Positions 8,989-18,055 are shown, counted from the first letter of the stretch. The stretch is 64,000 nt of DNA from Citrobacter amalonaticus (GCA_028994555.1 JARDVN010000002.1:62001-126000); one strand, 5' to 3'. Notes: a model not told the origin generated them from the sequence alone. Numbers and translations: made by a program.

Positions 8989-9743
8989 TCATTGAAATCC
9001 TAATTTTCTGAGTAAAGGAAGTAATTCCTTAAATTTCTCTGCATCTTGCAGCATGGCAGCTATACGTACAGCAAACTGCTGATAGCTTTCTGTGCCTTGT
9101 GAATATTTACTCATCTCAGGAAGCTCTGAGAGCTTGTTGGCGAATAGATGGCGTTGTTTATCTGTTATTTTTGAAAAGAGGTCTAATGTATTCGGATCTC
9201 TTTTAGATTCGACTGAATGCGTGGCTGATTTTTTCTGTTTAAAGCTAAATGAAAAACCAGTAATAGATCTACCTGTTTTATGCTGTTCAACTTTGACAAT
9301 AATATCGGTATGTTCATTTACTTGTTTTAATGCAATGTCTAAAACATATTTTTTAAAATCATACATTCGTTTGTATTCAGTCTCGAGTACACCTATTTTT
9401 TGTCTAAAATCATACATAGTTATGAGAGGCGTTTTTCCAGTACTACGCCATGCAATCAATATTTCATATAAACGAACAGCATAAGCACTTGTTAAATTAC
9501 TTATTTGTTGTATTTCATACTTTGTAAATTGTTCTTCTAACCTAGTAATTAAAGGCACAATAGCAGGGGCAAAAATAAGTCTAACGACAGCTTCATTATC
9601 AATATAAGCCACCTCGCTCACCCATCTTGATTTGTGATTAATAGTGTTACCTTTTTCACTAAGACTCTGATAACTGAATTGTCTTGCAAACAAGTCATCG
9701 CAAGCATCTTTTAACGCCTGATAAGCCGTATTTCGATGTACAC
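8989..9743 (-). pseudogene. RepB-family (Rep_3) replication initiator, truncated by IS26
   Basis: Encodes ~250 residues of an Acinetobacter-type Rep_3 initiator with the two winged-helix regions (HRNTAYQALKDACDDL and YEILIAWRSTGKTP...RKIGVLETEYKRMYDFKKYVLD). The N-terminus is removed at the IS26 left end (9744); the open frame continues a short way into IS26. No iterons are visible here. It marks an origin of the armA-msr(E) segment in an Acinetobacter plasmid. Confidence 0.75.
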
Positions 9744-10563
9744 GGCACTGTTGCAAATAGTCGGTGGTGATAAACTTATCATCCCCTTTTGCTGATGGAG
9801 CTGCACATGAACCCATTCAAAGGCCGGCATTTTCAGCGTGACATCATTCTGTGGGCCGTACGCTGGTACTGCAAATACGGCATCAGTTACCGTGAGCTGC
9901 AGGAGATGCTGGCTGAACGCGGAGTGAATGTCGATCACTCCACGATTTACCGCTGGGTTCAGCGTTATGCGCCTGAAATGGAAAAACGGCTGCGCTGGTA
10001 CTGGCGTAACCCTTCCGATCTTTGCCCGTGGCACATGGATGAAACCTACGTGAAGGTCAATGGCCGCTGGGCGTATCTGTACCGGGCCGTCGACAGCCGG
10101 GGCCGCACTGTCGATTTTTATCTCTCCTCCCGTCGTAACAGCAAAGCTGCATACCGGTTTCTGGGTAAAATCCTCAACAACGTGAAGAAGTGGCAGATCC
10201 CGCGATTCATCAACACGGATAAAGCGCCCGCCTATGGTCGCGCGCTTGCTCTGCTCAAACGCGAAGGCCGGTGCCCGTCTGACGTTGAACACCGACAGAT
10301 TAAGTACCGGAACAACGTGATTGAATGCGATCATGGCAAACTGAAACGGATAATCGGCGCCACGCTGGGATTTAAATCCATGAAGACGGCTTACGCCACC
10401 ATCAAAGGTATTGAGGTGATGCGTGCACTACGCAAAGGCCAGGCCTCAGCATTTTATTATGGTGATCCCCTGGGCGAAATGCGCCTGGTAAGCAGAGTTT
10501 TTGAAATGTAAGGCCTTTGAATAAGACAAAAGGCTGCCTCATCGCTAACTTTGCAACAGTGCC
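9744..10563 (+). mobile_element. IS26
   Basis: Perfect 14-bp terminal repeats GGCACTGTTGCAAA (9744-9757) and its complement (10550-10563) bound exactly 820 bp, the size of IS26. The flanking octamers ATGTACAC and GCGCGACG differ, so it is not a simple insertion; it marks a replicative fusion or deletion joining an Acinetobacter-type replicon remnant to GC-rich mobilisation DNA. Confidence 0.97.
9807..10511 (+). CDS. tnpA: IS26 transposase
   Basis: Starting at MNPFKGRHFQRD the protein is the standard 234-residue IS6-family DDE transposase, with HMDETYVKVNG, NTDKAPAYG and the ECDHGKLK region supplying the catalytic triad. Intact. The open frame extends six codons upstream but the MNPFKG start is the accepted one. 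Confidence 0.96.
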   Translation: MNPFKGRHFQRDIILWAVRWYCKYGISYRELQEMLAERGVNVDHSTIYRWVQRYAPEMEKRLRWYWRNPSDLCPWHMDETYVKVNGRWAYLYRAVDSRGRTVDFYLSSRRNSKAAYRFLGKILNNVKKWQIPRFINTDKAPAYGRALALLKREGRCPSDVEHRQIKYRNNVIECDHGKLKRIIGATLGFKSMKTAYATIKGIEVMRALRKGQASAFYYGDPLGEMRLVSRVFEM

Positions 10564-10657
10564 GCGCGACGAGCAGCAGCACCAGGAGCAGAAGCACGTC
10601 GAGAAAAAGCAACAGCAGATCGAGCAGCGCCCACGGCGGGCCGCTCGCATCGGATAA
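10564..10657 (+). pseudogene. C-terminal tail of a Gln-rich mobilisation protein
   Basis: Directly after IS26 an open frame encodes ~30 Gln/Glu/Lys-rich residues (EQQHQEQKHVEKKQQQIEQR) ending at TAA (10655-10657). Such tails occur at the end of MobA/relaxase-like proteins of broad-host-range plasmids. The rest was removed by IS26. The assignment is tentative. Confidence 0.4.
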
Positions 10658-10761
10658 GTCGAAAAATCCGGCTAAAGTGGCCGAGCTGCACATCAGGCCG
10701 CGCGGTTTTCCTCCCTGATCGCCGGCGCGGTTTCTTCCTCCCTGAACCGCATGCAGACTTG

Positions 10762-10791
10762 CCGCCTCGGACACCCCGAGGCGGTTTTTTT
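10762..10791 (+). terminator. Strong intrinsic terminator
   Basis: CCGCCTCGG (10762-10770) pairs with CCGAGGCGG (10776-10784), followed by seven T. Confidence 0.8.
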
Positions 10792-10804
10792 CGCCTCGCT
10801 CGAG

Positions 10805-11016
10805 CATCGCCGCATCCGACGATGCCGAGACGACCAGGCCGCGCACGTCGAGCTGCAGCATCGCCATTGCCGACGATGGCACCAGGTCGCCGGCGGTGGC
10901 CACCGACCTCGAGCTCGCATCGCCACATCCGACGATGCGCGCCGGCGTCGACCATCGCCAGGTCTGACGATGGCGGCCGCCCTGCCCTGGATCTCGCATC
11001 GCCATTTCTGGCGATG
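10805..11016. repeat. Five spaced 20-bp palindromes
   Basis: Five 20-bp units at 10805-10824, 10859-10878, 10918-10937, 10953-10972 and 10997-11016 fit CATCGCC(A/G)-variable-(C/T)(G)ACGATG; each is an inverted repeat CATCG...CGATG with a variable centre. Start-to-start spacing is 54, 59, 35 and 44 bp. The array lies between the terminator at 10762 and a serine recombinase gene. It could be a recombinase or repressor binding array or a set of RNA hairpins; nothing here decides. Confidence 0.7.
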
Positions 11017-11142
11017 AGATCCACGGAGCGGCCATTTAGACCCGCCAATAACGACCCGGCCAAGATAAATCGCATGACGGCCTTTTTTGGCCGGGGGTAG
11101 CATGACCGGACACTTTGCGTATGCCCAAAGGAGCCCGCAAGT

Positions 11143-11880
11143 ATGCGCAGGACGAAGCCAGTAGCCGCGCCGATGGTGGCGCGGGTCTATCTGCGCGTCA
11201 GCACCGACGCGCAGGACTTGGAACGCCAAGAGGCGATCACTACGGCCGCGAAGGCCGCCGGCTACTACGTCGCCGGCATCTACCGTGAGAAGGCATCCGG
11301 CGCACGCGCCGACCGGCCTGAGCTGCTGCGCATGATCGGCGACCTACAGCCCGGCGAGGTGGTCATTGCCGAGAAGATCGACCGCATCAGCCGCCTACCT
11401 TTGCCCGAGGCCGAGCGCCTGGTGGCCTCGATACAGGCCAAAGGCGCACGCCTGGCCGTCCCTGGCGTGGTCGATCTATCCGACCTGGCGGCCGAGGCCC
11501 AGGGCGTCGCCAAGATCGTGCTGGAAGCCGTGCAGATCATGCTTTTTCGCCTGGCCTTGCAGATGGCCCGCGACGACTACGAGGACAGGCGCGAACGCCA
11601 GCGCCAAGGCATTGAGTTGGCCCGCCAGGCCGGGCGGTACAAGGGCCGCCGTGCTGATCCGAAGCGCCGCGCCCAAGTTGTCGCGCTGCGCAAGTCCGGC
11701 TACAGCATCAACAAGACCGCCGAGCTGGCCGGGTACAGTGCGGCCCAGGTGAAACGGATATGGGCCGAGGTCAGCCAGGCCGAAGCGAAGCAGCACGGCG
11801 CGTTCGTGGAGGACGCATTGACGGAAGCCGATGCCCTGGCCGCTGTCGGCCAGGATGAGCGCCAGGAGGAAAGGGCATGA
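11143..11880 (+). CDS. Serine recombinase/resolvase
   Basis: A 245-residue small serine recombinase. The N-terminal catalytic domain shows VYLRVSTDAQDLERQ (catalytic Ser) and the resolvase block IAEKIDRISRLP; the C-terminal end has a helix-turn-helix (SGYSINKTAELAGYSAAQVKRIW). It acts by site-specific double-strand exchange, probably for multimer or cointegrate resolution of the plasmid it came from. GGAG lies before the ATG. The next gene overlaps by ATGA. Confidence 0.85.
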   Translation: MRRTKPVAAPMVARVYLRVSTDAQDLERQEAITTAAKAAGYYVAGIYREKASGARADRPELLRMIGDLQPGEVVIAEKIDRISRLPLPEAERLVASIQAKGARLAVPGVVDLSDLAAEAQGVAKIVLEAVQIMLFRLALQMARDDYEDRRERQRQGIELARQAGRYKGRRADPKRRAQVVALRKSGYSINKTAELAGYSAAQVKRIWAEVSQAEAKQHGAFVEDALTEADALAAVGQDERQEERA

Positions 11881-12101
11881 AGAAGCCGAACCAAGACGAC
11901 GAGCCGTTTTTCATCACCGAGGAGATTGCGGCCGAAATGATCGCCGGCGGCTATGAGTTCGAGCTGCCGCCCATTCCTTGCACCATCCGCCTACGCGACG
12001 TGCTGGAGCGCATGACCGATGCTGAGCTAGCATTGCAGCCGGGCGAGATCGCCGACCAGGAGCGTGAACGCTGCCGGCGCAAGCCGTGTTCAACCTCATG
12101 A
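11877..12101 (+). CDS. Small acidic protein downstream of recombinase
   Basis: A 74-residue acidic protein (MKKPNQDDEPFFITEEIAAEMIAGG...) that overlaps the recombinase stop codon (ATGA) and is translationally coupled. No family recognised. The C-terminus (RERCRRKPCSTS) may be a junction artefact, because the flanking sequence changes character near 12100. Confidence 0.5.
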   Translation: MKKPNQDDEPFFITEEIAAEMIAGGYEFELPPIPCTIRLRDVLERMTDAELALQPGEIADQERERCRRKPCSTS

Positions 12102-12107
12102 TCTGGT

Positions 12108-12196
12108 CATGGTATTTTTCATGGCACTGAGCCTGATAGTTCTTGCAAATTGTTGTCACTAAAGGGTTTTGTGTGCTTGTTTACAATCGAGTGGGA
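12108..12196 (+). repeat. Promoter-like block shared with the parA upstream region
   Basis: CATGGTATTTTTCATGG (12108-12124) and CTTGTTTACAATcGAGTGGGA (12176-12196) recur in the same order and nearly the same spacing at 22021-22110. The middle is unrelated. TACAAT could be a -10 element. The copies flank the whole ISCR2 resistance island. Confidence 0.55.
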
Positions 12197-14038
12197 GTGA
12201 CGGGCACTGGCTGGCAATGTCTAGCAACGGCAGGCATTTCGGCTGAGGGTAAAAGAACTTTCCGCTAAGCGATAGACTGTATGTAAACACAGTATTGCAA
12301 GGACGCGGAACATGCCTCATGTGGCGGCCAGGACGGCCAGCCGGGATCGGGATACTGGTCGTTACCAGAGCCACCGACCCGAGCAAACCCTTCTCTATCA
12401 GATCGTTGACGAGTATTACCCGGCATTCGCTGCGCTTATGGCAGAGCAGGGAAAGGAATTGCCGGGCTATGTGCAACGGGAATTTGAAGAATTTCTCCAA
12501 TGCGGGCGGCTGGAGCATGGCTTTCTACGGGTTCGCTGCGAGTCTTGCCACGCCGAGCACCTGGTCGCTTTCAGCTGTAAGCGTCGCGGTTTCTGCCCGA
12601 GCTGTGGGGCGCGGCGGATGGCCGAAAGTGCCGCCTTGCTGGTTGATGAAGTACTGCCTGAACAACCCATGCGTCAGTGGGTGTTGAGCTTCCCGTTTCA
12701 GCTGCGTTTCCTGTTTGCCAGCCGGCCCGAGATCATGGGGTGGGTGCTGGGCATCGTTTACCGCGTCATTGCCACGCACCTGGTCAAGAAAGCGGGCCAT
12801 ACCCACCAAGTGGCCAAGACGGGCGCGGTCACCCTGATCCAGCGTTTTGGATCGGCGCTCAATCTGAATGTTCACTTCCACATGCTGTTTCTCGACGGTG
12901 TGTATGTCGAGCAATCCCACGGCTCAGCGCGTTTCCGCTGGGTCAAGGCGCCGACCAGCCCAGAGCTCACCCAGCTGACGCACACCATCGCCCACCGGGT
13001 GGGTCGCTATCTGGAACGGCAAGGCCTGCTGGAACGGGATGTCGAAAACAGCTATCTGGCCTCGGATGCGGTGGATGACGACCCGATGACACCCCTGCTG
13101 GGGCACTCGATCACTTACCGTATCGCTGTCGGTTCACAGGCGGGGCGAAAGGTGTTCACTTTGCAAACTCTGCCGACCAGTGGTGATCCGTTCGGTGACG
13201 GGATTGGCAAGGTAGCCGGGTCCAGCCTGCACGCCGGCGTGGCGGCCAGGGCCGATGAACGCAAGAAGCTCGAACGGCTGTGCCGGTACATCAGCCGCCC
13301 GGCGGTATCCGAGAAGCGGCTGTCGTTAACACGAGGCGGCAACGTGCGCTACCAGCTCAAGACGCCGTACCGGGACGGCACCACGCACGTCATTTTCGAA
13401 CCATTGGATTTCATTGCAAGGCTGGCCGCCCTGGTACCGAAGCCCAGAGTCAACCTAACCCGCTTCCACGGGGTGTTCGCACCCAACAGTCGGCACCGGG
13501 CGTTGGTCACGCCGGCAAAACGGGGCAGGGGCAACAAGGTCAGGGTGGCTGATGAACCGGCAACACCAGCACAACGGCGAGCGTCGATGACATGGGCGCA
13601 ACGGCTCAAGCGTGTTTTCAATATCGACATCGAGACCTGCAGCGGCTGCGGCGGCGCCATGAAAGTCATCGCCTGCATTGAAGACCCTATAGTGATCAAG
13701 CAGATCCTTGATCACCTGAAGCACAAAGCCGAAACCAGCGGGACCAGGGCGTTACCCGAAAGCCGGGCGCCACCGGCTGAGCTGCTCCTGGGTCTGTTTG
13801 ACTGACGAGCCTGAAGGCCAACGATACCAATCAAAATGCTGCGTTCACAGCGCCGCGGCAGGGATCCGCCGTGCTGGTTGTCGGAAAAGGAGCCGCTAGT
13901 GGGAAAGAGGAGGGTAAATTTTCAGCGTTGCTGGCTCCCCGTCAGCCGGATTGGGTTGCATCGCAGGGGTGTCGAAAGAGTCAACTGCGGTCCAAAGCTG
14001 TTGGACTTGGGTGAAAAGGGCGTTTATTCTTCCTATAC
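12194..14038 (+). mobile_element. ISCR2 (ISVsa3), complete
   Basis: A rolling-circle IS91-like element of ~1.85 kb. Its left part (12194-12500) is repeated at 16478-16784. The right end TTTATTCTTCCTATAC (14023-14038) is the oriIS side. ISCR elements move adjacent DNA by one-ended transposition and are the known carrier of floR, sul2 and related genes. The two copies in the same orientation bracket virD2-floR-lysR. Confidence 0.9.
12312..13805 (+). CDS. ISCR2 transposase
   Basis: Intact 497-residue IS91/ISCR transposase. The N-terminal Cys cluster (CESCHAEHLVAFSCKRRGFC) is a zinc-binding domain, followed by LNLNVHFHMLFLDGVY with the HUH-like metal motif, and a second Cys cluster (CSGCGG) near the C-terminus. 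It nicks and replicates from oriIS. Confidence 0.93.
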   Translation: MPHVAARTASRDRDTGRYQSHRPEQTLLYQIVDEYYPAFAALMAEQGKELPGYVQREFEEFLQCGRLEHGFLRVRCESCHAEHLVAFSCKRRGFCPSCGARRMAESAALLVDEVLPEQPMRQWVLSFPFQLRFLFASRPEIMGWVLGIVYRVIATHLVKKAGHTHQVAKTGAVTLIQRFGSALNLNVHFHMLFLDGVYVEQSHGSARFRWVKAPTSPELTQLTHTIAHRVGRYLERQGLLERDVENSYLASDAVDDDPMTPLLGHSITYRIAVGSQAGRKVFTLQTLPTSGDPFGDGIGKVAGSSLHAGVAARADERKKLERLCRYISRPAVSEKRLSLTRGGNVRYQLKTPYRDGTTHVIFEPLDFIARLAALVPKPRVNLTRFHGVFAPNSRHRALVTPAKRGRGNKVRVADEPATPAQRRASMTWAQRLKRVFNIDIETCSGCGGAMKVIACIEDPIVIKQILDHLKHKAETSGTRALPESRAPPAELLLGLFD

Positions 14039-14720
14039 GTGCCGCGTTCCAGGCGGCGACTATGAGGGCTATGTCGATGCCCATGTGCGCCGGCTGGAGG
14101 CGCTACGCCGGGCCGGTATCGTCGAGCGGATCGACGCCGACCAATGGCGCATCCCCGATGATCTGGTCAGCCGTGCCGCCGCCCATGACGCCGGCCGAGA
14201 CAGTCAGGCCAGCGTTCGCGTCCTTTCCCCGGTCGATCTGAACAAACAGATCGGATCGGACGGCGCGACCTGGCTGGACCGGCGGCTGATCCACGGCGAG
14301 ACGGCCGACCTTGCGCCAACCGGCTTCGGGCAACAAGTCCGCGAAGCCATGGACCAGCGCCGCGAGCACCATATCGAACAGGGCGACGCCACCCGCAGCC
14401 GGGACAGCCGCGTCTTCTACCGGCGCAACCTTCTCGCCATCCTGCGGGAGCGCGAGGTAGCCGGCGTCGGATCGGATATGGCTTTGAGTAAGGGCCTGCC
14501 GTTCCGCGCCGCCACGGACGGCGAGAGCGTCAGCGGCAAGTTTACCGGAACCGTGCATCTATCGAGCGGCAAGTTCGCCGTGGTCGAGAAATCCCATGAG
14601 TTCACCCTTGTCCCGTGGCGGCCGATCATCGACCGCCAACTCGGCCGCGAGGTTATGGGCATCGTGCAGGGCGGGTCGGTGTCGTGGCAGTTAGGGCGGC
14701 AGAGGGGGCTGGAACGCTGA
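14039..14720 (+). pseudogene. VirD2-like relaxase, C-terminal fragment
   Basis: From the ISCR2 boundary the frame encodes ~225 residues (VPGGDYEGYVDAHVRRLEAL...GLPFRAATDGESVSGKFTG...) that match the DUF3363 C-terminal region of VirD2-type relaxases commonly found before floR. The catalytic N-terminal domain is missing, so it cannot act as a relaxase. Confidence 0.75.
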
Positions 14721-14800
14721 GTGCGCCCATGCCGCATTGCGAAGCAAAAGATAATCGGATAAAATGTAGCAATTCATATTCGTAAGCGTGGAGTAATCAG

Positions 14801-14830
14801 ATGGGAAATTCCAAGTCAGCAGACAAGTAA
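14801..14830 (+). CDS. Leader peptide MGNSKSADK upstream of floR
   Basis: A nine-codon ORF preceded by GGAG and followed at once by a 10-bp hairpin. SKSADK resembles the SKNADK of the cmlA leader and other drug-sensing leaders of phenicol resistance genes, where chloramphenicol stalls the ribosome. The functional role at floR is inferred. Confidence 0.6.
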   Translation: MGNSKSADK

Positions 14831-14859
14831 GCCGCAACAACCAGTATTGTTGTTGCGGC
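14831..14859 (+). promoter_or_regulatory. Attenuator hairpin between leader peptide and floR
   Basis: GCCGCAACAA (14831-14840) and TTGTTGCGGC (14850-14859) form a perfect 10-bp stem directly after the leader stop codon. It has no T tract, so translational or structural attenuation is more likely than termination. The floR ribosome site GAGGG (about 14922-14926) is not in this stem; a further structure would be needed to mask it. Confidence 0.5.
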
Positions 14860-14936
14860 GCTCTGTAAGGCTAGTCTCATCTGATTGCTGACGAGCAGAC
14901 GTCGCCCGGTATTCCTTAATCGAGGGTTGATTCGTC

Positions 14937-16151
14937 ATGACCACCACACGCCCCGCGTGGGCCTATACGCTGCCGGCAGCACTGCTGCTGATGGCTCCTT
15001 TCGACATCCTCGCTTCACTGGCGATGGATATTTATCTCCCTGTCGTTCCAGCGATGCCCGGCATCCTGAACACGACGCCCGCTATGATCCAACTCACGTT
15101 GAGCCTCTATATGGTGATGCTCGGCGTGGGCCAGGTGATTTTTGGTCCGCTCTCAGACAGAATCGGGCGACGGCCAATTCTACTTGCGGGCGCAACGGCT
15201 TTCGTCATTGCGTCTCTGGGAGCAGCTTGGTCTTCAACTGCACCGGCCTTTGTCGCTTTCCGTCTACTTCAAGCAGTGGGCGCGTCGGCCATGCTGGTGG
15301 CGACGTTCGCGACGGTTCGCGACGTTTATGCCAACCGTCCTGAGGGTGTCGTCATCTACGGCCTTTTCAGTTCGATGCTGGCGTTCGTGCCTGCGCTCGG
15401 CCCTATCGCCGGAGCATTGATCGGCGAGTTCTTGGGATGGCAGGCGATATTCATTACTTTGGCTATACTGGCGATGCTCGCACTCCTAAATGCGGGTTTC
15501 AGGTGGCACGAAACCCGCCCTCTGGATCAAGTCAAGACGCGCCGATCTGTCTTGCCGATCTTCGCGAGTCCGGCTTTTTGGGTTTACACTGTCGGCTTTA
15601 GCGCCGGTATGGGCACCTTCTTCGTCTTCTTCTCGACGGCTCCCCGTGTGCTCATAGGCCAAGCGGAATATTCCGAGATCGGATTCAGCTTTGCCTTCGC
15701 CACTGTCGCGCTTGTAATGATCGTGACAACCCGTTTCGCGAAGTCCTTTGTCGCCAGATGGGGCATCGCAGGATGCGTGGCGCGTGGGATGGCGTTGCTT
15801 GTTTGCGGAGCGGTCCTGTTGGGGATCGGCGAACTTTACGGCTCGCCGTCATTCCTCACCTTCATCCTACCGATGTGGGTTGTCGCGGTCGGTATTGTCT
15901 TCACGGTGTCCGTTACCGCGAACGGCGCTTTGGCAGAGTTCGACGACATCGCGGGATCAGCGGTCGCGTTCTACTTCTGCGTTCAAAGCCTGATAGTCAG
16001 CATTGTCGGGACATTGGCGGTGGCACTTTTAAACGGTGACACAGCGTGGCCCGTGATCTGTTACGCCACGGCGATGGCGGTACTGGTTTCGTTGGGGCTG
16101 GTGCTCCTTCGGCTCCGTGGGGCTGCCACCGAGAAGTCGCCAGTCGTCTAA
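14937..16151 (+). CDS. floR: FloR chloramphenicol/florfenicol exporter
   Basis: A 404-residue major-facilitator (DHA1) exporter with about 12 hydrophobic segments; GPLSDRIGRRP after TM2 is the MFS motif A and RLLQAVGASA the TM4 motif. It pumps phenicols, including florfenicol, out across the inner membrane. The gene is intact. Neighbours virD2 fragment and lysR fragment are the standard floR cassette. Confidence 0.96.
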   Translation: MTTTRPAWAYTLPAALLLMAPFDILASLAMDIYLPVVPAMPGILNTTPAMIQLTLSLYMVMLGVGQVIFGPLSDRIGRRPILLAGATAFVIASLGAAWSSTAPAFVAFRLLQAVGASAMLVATFATVRDVYANRPEGVVIYGLFSSMLAFVPALGPIAGALIGEFLGWQAIFITLAILAMLALLNAGFRWHETRPLDQVKTRRSVLPIFASPAFWVYTVGFSAGMGTFFVFFSTAPRVLIGQAEYSEIGFSFAFATVALVMIVTTRFAKSFVARWGIAGCVARGMALLVCGAVLLGIGELYGSPSFLTFILPMWVVAVGIVFTVSVTANGALAEFDDIAGSAVAFYFCVQSLIVSIVGTLAVALLNGDTAWPVICYATAMAVLVSLGLVLLRLRGAATEKSPVV

Positions 16152-16178
16152 CCGACGACTGGTAGCAGGCCCGCTCCG

Positions 16179-16477
16179 ATGCGGCGCACTAACCATCGAA
16201 ACCTCGTGAATGTCGGTATCCTGTCTGGCAGGATACCGCTCATTTCCCTTGTTCAGTTCATCGCCGTCGCCGAGCATCTGAATTTTCGGCATGCGGCCAA
16301 GGCACTTGGTATCAGCCAGTCGAGCGTCAGCGCGCGTGTGAAAGCGCTGGAGGATAACCTTGGTGTCCTGCTATTTGAGCGCCATGCGCGGGGCGTTCGG
16401 CTAACAGACGCAGGCAGGCACTTCATGGAGCGTGTCACGGCGGGTGTCGATCAACTCGATCACGCAGTGAAGACCGC
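16179..16477 (+). pseudogene. LysR-family regulator, N-terminal fragment
   Basis: Encodes the winged helix-turn-helix of a LysR regulator (FIAVAEHLNFRHAAKALGISQSSVSARVKALEDNLG) and then stops where the second ISCR2 fragment begins (16478). The effector domain is missing. In floR cassettes this gene normally follows floR. Confidence 0.85.
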
Positions 16478-16784
16478 GGAGTGACGGGCACTGGCTGGCA
16501 ATGTCTAGCAACGGCAGGCATTTCGGCTGAGGGTAAAAGAACTTTCCGCTAAGCGATAGACTGTATGTAAACACAGTATTGCAAGGACGCGGAACATGCC
16601 TCATGTGGCGGCCAGGACGGCCAGCCGGGATCGGGATACTGGTCGTTACCAGAGCCACCGACCCGAGCAAACCCTTCTCTATCAGATCGTTGACGAGTAT
16701 TACCCGGCATTCGCTGCGCTTATGGCAGAGCAGGGAAAGGAATTGCCGGGCTATGTGCAACGGGAATTTGAAGAATTTCTCCAA
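16478..16784 (+). mobile_element. ISCR2 left-end fragment (second copy)
   Basis: A 307-bp repeat of 12194-12500, apparently identical, carrying the left end and the first ~60 codons of the transposase. It joins directly to the 3' end of tetA, replacing the last tetA codons. Confidence 0.9.
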
Positions 16785-17950
16785 AGCCCGCGACGCAGCG
16801 CCGGCAGGCAGAGCAAGTAGAGGGCAGCGCCTGCAATCCATGCCCACCCGTTCCACGTTGTTATAGAAGCCGCATAGATCGCCGTGAAGAGGAGGGGTCC
16901 GACGATCGAGGTCAGGCTGGTGAGCGCCGCCAGTGAGCCTTGCAGCTGCCCCTGACGTTCCTCATCCACCTGCCTGGACAACATTGCTTGCAGCGCCGGC
17001 ATTCCGATGCCACCCGAAGCAAGCAGGACCATGATCGGGAACGCCATCCATCCCCGTGTCGCGAAGGCAAGCAGGATGTAGCCTGTGCCGTCGGCAATCA
17101 TTCCGAGCATGAGTGCCCGCCTTTCGCCGAGCCGGGCGGCTACAGGGCCGGTGATCATTGCCTGGGCGAGTGAATGCAGAATGCCAAATGCGGCAAGCGA
17201 AATGCCGATCGTGGTCGCGTCCCAGTGAAAGCGATCCTCGCCGAAAATGACCCAAAGCGCGGCCGGCACCTGTCCGACAAGTTGCATGATGAAGAAGACC
17301 GCCATCAGGGCGGCGACGACGGTCATGCCCCGGGCCCACCGGAACGAAGCGAGCGGGTTGAGAGCCTCCCGGCGTAACGGCCGGCGTTCGCCTTTGTGCG
17401 ACTCCGGCAAAAGGAAACAGCCCGTCAGGAAATTGAGGCCGTTCAAGGCTGCCGCGGCGAAGAACGGAGCGTGGGGGGAGAAACCGCCCATCAGCCCACC
17501 GAGCACAGGTCCCGCGACCATCCCGAACCCGAAACAGGCGCTCATGAAGCCGAAGTGCCGCGCGCGCTCATCGCCATCAGTGATATCGGCAATATAAGCG
17601 CCGGCTACCGCCCCAGTCGCCCCGGTGATGCCGGCCACGATCCGCCCGATATAGAGAACCCAAAGGAAAGGCGCCGTCGCCATGATGGCGTAGTCGACAG
17701 CAGCGCCGGCCAGCGAGACGAGCAAGACCGGCCGCCGCCCGAAACGATCCGACAGCGCGCCCAGCACAGGTGCGCAGGCAAATTGCATCAACGCATACAG
17801 CGCCAGCAGAATGCCATAGTGGGCGGTGACGTCGTTCGAGTGAACCAGATCGCGCAGGAGGCCCGGCAGCACCGGCATAATCAGGCCGATGCCGACAGCG
17901 TCGAGCGCGACAGTGCTCAGAATTACGATCAGGGGTCTGTTGGGTTTCAC
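16751..17950 (-). CDS. tet(A): TetA(A) tetracycline efflux protein with altered C-terminus
   Basis: MFS tetracycline/H+ antiporter with 12 TM segments; GALSDRFGRRP is motif A. The GTG at 17950 gives the usual MKPNRPLIVIL start. The protein is normal to PALRRGLW, then the ISCR2 junction replaces the last ~8 residues with RNSSNSRCT and a stop at 16751. The cytoplasmic tail is not part of the transport core, so activity is likely kept. Divergent from tetR(A). Confidence 0.93.
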   Translation of the reverse strand: MKPNRPLIVILSTVALDAVGIGLIMPVLPGLLRDLVHSNDVTAHYGILLALYALMQFACAPVLGALSDRFGRRPVLLVSLAGAAVDYAIMATAPFLWVLYIGRIVAGITGATGAVAGAYIADITDGDERARHFGFMSACFGFGMVAGPVLGGLMGGFSPHAPFFAAAALNGLNFLTGCFLLPESHKGERRPLRREALNPLASFRWARGMTVVAALMAVFFIMQLVGQVPAALWVIFGEDRFHWDATTIGISLAAFGILHSLAQAMITGPVAARLGERRALMLGMIADGTGYILLAFATRGWMAFPIMVLLASGGIGMPALQAMLSRQVDEERQGQLQGSLAALTSLTSIVGPLLFTAIYAASITTWNGWAWIAGAALYLLCLPALRRGLWRNSSNSRCT

Positions 17951-17999
17951 GTCTGGCCTCCGGACCAGCCTCCGCTGGTCCGATTGAACGCGCGGATTC

Positions 18000-18048
18000 T
18001 TTATCACTGATAAGTTGGTGGACATATTATGTTTATCAGTGATAAAGT
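18000..18048. promoter_or_regulatory. tetA/tetR operators
   Basis: Two TetR operators: TTTATCACTGATAAG (18000-18014) and GTTTATCAGTGATAAAGT (18031-18048), between the divergent starts. TetR bound here represses both genes until tetracycline-Mg binds. Confidence 0.85.
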
Positions 18049-18055
18049 GTCAAGC

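Noticed and set aside
8380..9743. A second functional replication origin
   Set aside because: The rep gene has lost its N-terminus to IS26 and no iterons are seen.
10805..11016. CRISPR array
   Set aside because: The repeats are short palindromes with irregular 15-39 bp gaps, and there are no cas genes.
10457..11229. Long minus-strand ORFs across the palindrome array
   Set aside because: Low-complexity Arg/Ala/Gly products caused by high GC content; several overlap in different frames and none resembles a protein family.
12295..13724. Alternative ORFs overlapping the ISCR2 transposase
   Set aside because: They are shadows of the well-supported transposase frame.
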